Below, piece by piece: positions 62,924 to 64,000 of a stretch of DNA of 64,000 bases. The first letter of the stretch is position 1, and the number at the start of each line of letters is the position of its first letter. Both the position numbers and the translations under genes were made by a program. The DNA comes from Atopobium fossor DSM 15642 (GTDB lineage: Bacteria > Actinomycetota > Coriobacteriia > Coriobacteriales > Atopobiaceae): NCBI RefSeq assembly GCF_000483125.1, contig NZ_KI519553.1, forward strand, positions 345,124 through 409,123. The letters are read 5' to 3'. The notes beneath the pieces are model-generated. The model made no database searches. It was given only the letters and a program-made list of their open reading frames with translations, and had not been told where the DNA came from.

Positions 62924-64000
62924 GTGGAAGAGATGCCTAAAACGTATGATCCACAAACGAGCGAGCCAGAACTTATCCAAAAATGGATGGATGCTGGCTG
63001 CTATCGTCGGAGCAAGGGTGTAGGGGATTGCACAGTTGTTATTCCACCGCCAAACGTTACGGGCATTTTGCATATGGGCCATGCTATGGATGACTCTATT
63101 CAGGATACCTTTGTACGCTATAACCGTATGCGTGGTCGTTCTACTCGCTGGATTGTGGGTACCGATCACGCTGGTATTGCAACACAAACCAAGGTAGATA
63201 AAAAACTCAAGTCCGAGGGGGTTTCTCGTTTGGAAATTGGTCGTGAGAAGTTCTTGGAGGCTTGCTGGGATTGGACGCATGAGTATGGCGGAACCATCTT
63301 AAGTCAGATTAAGCGTATGGGATGTTCGGTAGACTTTGAGGACGAGCAATTTACCATGAGCCCTGCCTATGCACAAGCGGTGCGCAAGGTGTTTGTTCAG
63401 TGGTATCACGATGAGCTTATCTATCGCGGCAAGCGTATTGTTAACTGGTGCCCTCACTGCCTGACTGCCATCTCTGACGATGAAGCAGAGTATCGTGATG
63501 AGAAGGGCCATCTGTGGTATCTGCGCTATCCTCTTACCGAGCCCGTGGATGGTGTTGAATACATTACCGTTGCTACTACTCGCCCAGAGACTATGCTGGG
63601 AGATACAGGCATTGCGGTTTCTCCGTCTGACCCAGACAAGCAAAAGCTGGTGGGCAAGACGGTTATGCTACCCATTGTTAACCGCGAGATTCCTATTTTT
63701 GCAGACTGGCATGTAGACGCTGGTTATGGTACTGGCTTTGTTAAGGTAACACCTGCTCATGACCCCAATGACTTTGCTATGGGTGAAGCTCACGATTTGC
63801 CAAAGATTAACATTTTTGATGAGACTGCCCATGTGGTAGACGGTTATGGTGAGTTTAGTGGTCTGGACCGTGATGAAGCTCGTAAAGCTGTTGTGGCTTG
63901 GTTTGAGCAGCACGAACTTTTGGACCACATTGAGGATCTTGAGCATTCCGTCATGCATTGTTATCGCTGCGATACTACACTAGAACCTTGGCTCTCTGAG
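62924..64000 (+). CDS. valS: Valyl-tRNA synthetase (partial, runs off the window)
   Basis: 359 residues are visible of an enzyme that is normally about 880. VVIPPPNVTGILHMGHAMD contains the HIGH motif (HMGH, 50-53); the Rossmann fold continues with TDHAGIATQ, and the editing domain begins with VATTRPETMLGDT. GTG at 62924 (GAAGGCAGAG upstream) is chosen; ATG at 62933 is the alternative. No T-box leader is seen in the 193-base gap before it. Confidence 0.96.
   Translation, partial: MEEMPKTYDPQTSEPELIQKWMDAGCYRRSKGVGDCTVVIPPPNVTGILHMGHAMDDSIQDTFVRYNRMRGRSTRWIVGTDHAGIATQTKVDKKLKSEGVSRLEIGREKFLEACWDWTHEYGGTILSQIKRMGCSVDFEDEQFTMSPAYAQAVRKVFVQWYHDELIYRGKRIVNWCPHCLTAISDDEAEYRDEKGHLWYLRYPLTEPVDGVEYITVATTRPETMLGDTGIAVSPSDPDKQKLVGKTVMLPIVNREIPIFADWHVDAGYGTGFVKVTPAHDPNDFAMGEAHDLPKINIFDETAHVVDGYGEFSGLDRDEARKAVVAWFEQHELLDHIEDLEHSVMHCYRCDTTLEPWLSE

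Overview
The window looks like a chromosomal segment of a low-GC, Gram-positive member of the Actinomycetota, most likely class Coriobacteriia, family Atopobiaceae (Atopobium / Fannyhessea / Lancefieldella-like). This is an inference from gene content and base composition: MurT/GatD lipid II amidation, Asp23/DUF2273 envelope-stress genes, an actinobacterial-style Rho with a very long basic N-terminal extension, an LPXTG surface protein, frequent TTG and GTG starts with strong AGGAGG sites, and a fairly AT-rich sequence. There is no rRNA, phage, insertion sequence or CRISPR array. Gene density is high and nearly every gene belongs to a recognisable family.

Layout. 1-3.1 kb: envelope genes (DUF2273, Asp23) followed by murT-gatD. 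3.1-6 kb: a TPP riboswitch with an intrinsic terminator in front of a thiXYZ-type pyrimidine-precursor ABC importer. 6-11.2 kb: a membrane protein, mntP, a MATE exporter and a type III glutamine synthetase. 11.5-14.3 kb: tRNA-Ala and a MarR-controlled OpuC-type osmoprotectant transporter. 14.5-20.6 kb: a TMEM175-type channel, an LPXTG surface protein, a PflX-like radical SAM protein and nicotinate phosphoribosyltransferase. 20.7-22.6 kb: argS. 22.6-30.1 kb: an AraC-family regulator interrupted by an in-frame amber codon, divergent from a five-gene operon that combines a YbtPQ/IrtAB-like pair of ABC half-transporters with a complete ECF module (S, T and a double ATPase A). 30.4-34.4 kb: rho and a hypothetical membrane protein. 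34.4-40.5 kb: thrB-thrC divergent from hom-lysC-asd. 40.5-47.3 kb: tRNAs, manA, a fruK-ptsH-ptsI sugar-phosphotransferase cluster, a lipid kinase and an EIIA gene behind a BglG-type antiterminator/terminator leader. 47.5-52.6 kb: gdhA, tRNA-Leu, and tig-clpP-clpX. 52.6-54.3 kb: an XRE regulator and an Asp-box membrane protein. 54.4-58.5 kb: aspA-fumC-malic enzyme, a route from aspartate to pyruvate. 58.5-62.7 kb: tdk, then a four-gene minus-strand operon (PF06541 membrane protein, tcdA, tatD, PAP2). The window ends inside valS.

Several parts work together. The thr cluster builds homoserine and threonine from aspartate, while aspA-fumC-mae degrades aspartate through fumarate and malate to pyruvate, ammonia and CO2. 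PtsH, PtsI, EIIA, FruK and ManA form the general sugar-uptake core. The most noteworthy items are the composite ABC+ECF importer with its broken regulator, a dyad motif shared by that importer's promoter and the LPXTG gene's promoter, an HPr without Arg17 and Ser46, and RNA-level switches at thiX and at the EIIA gene.
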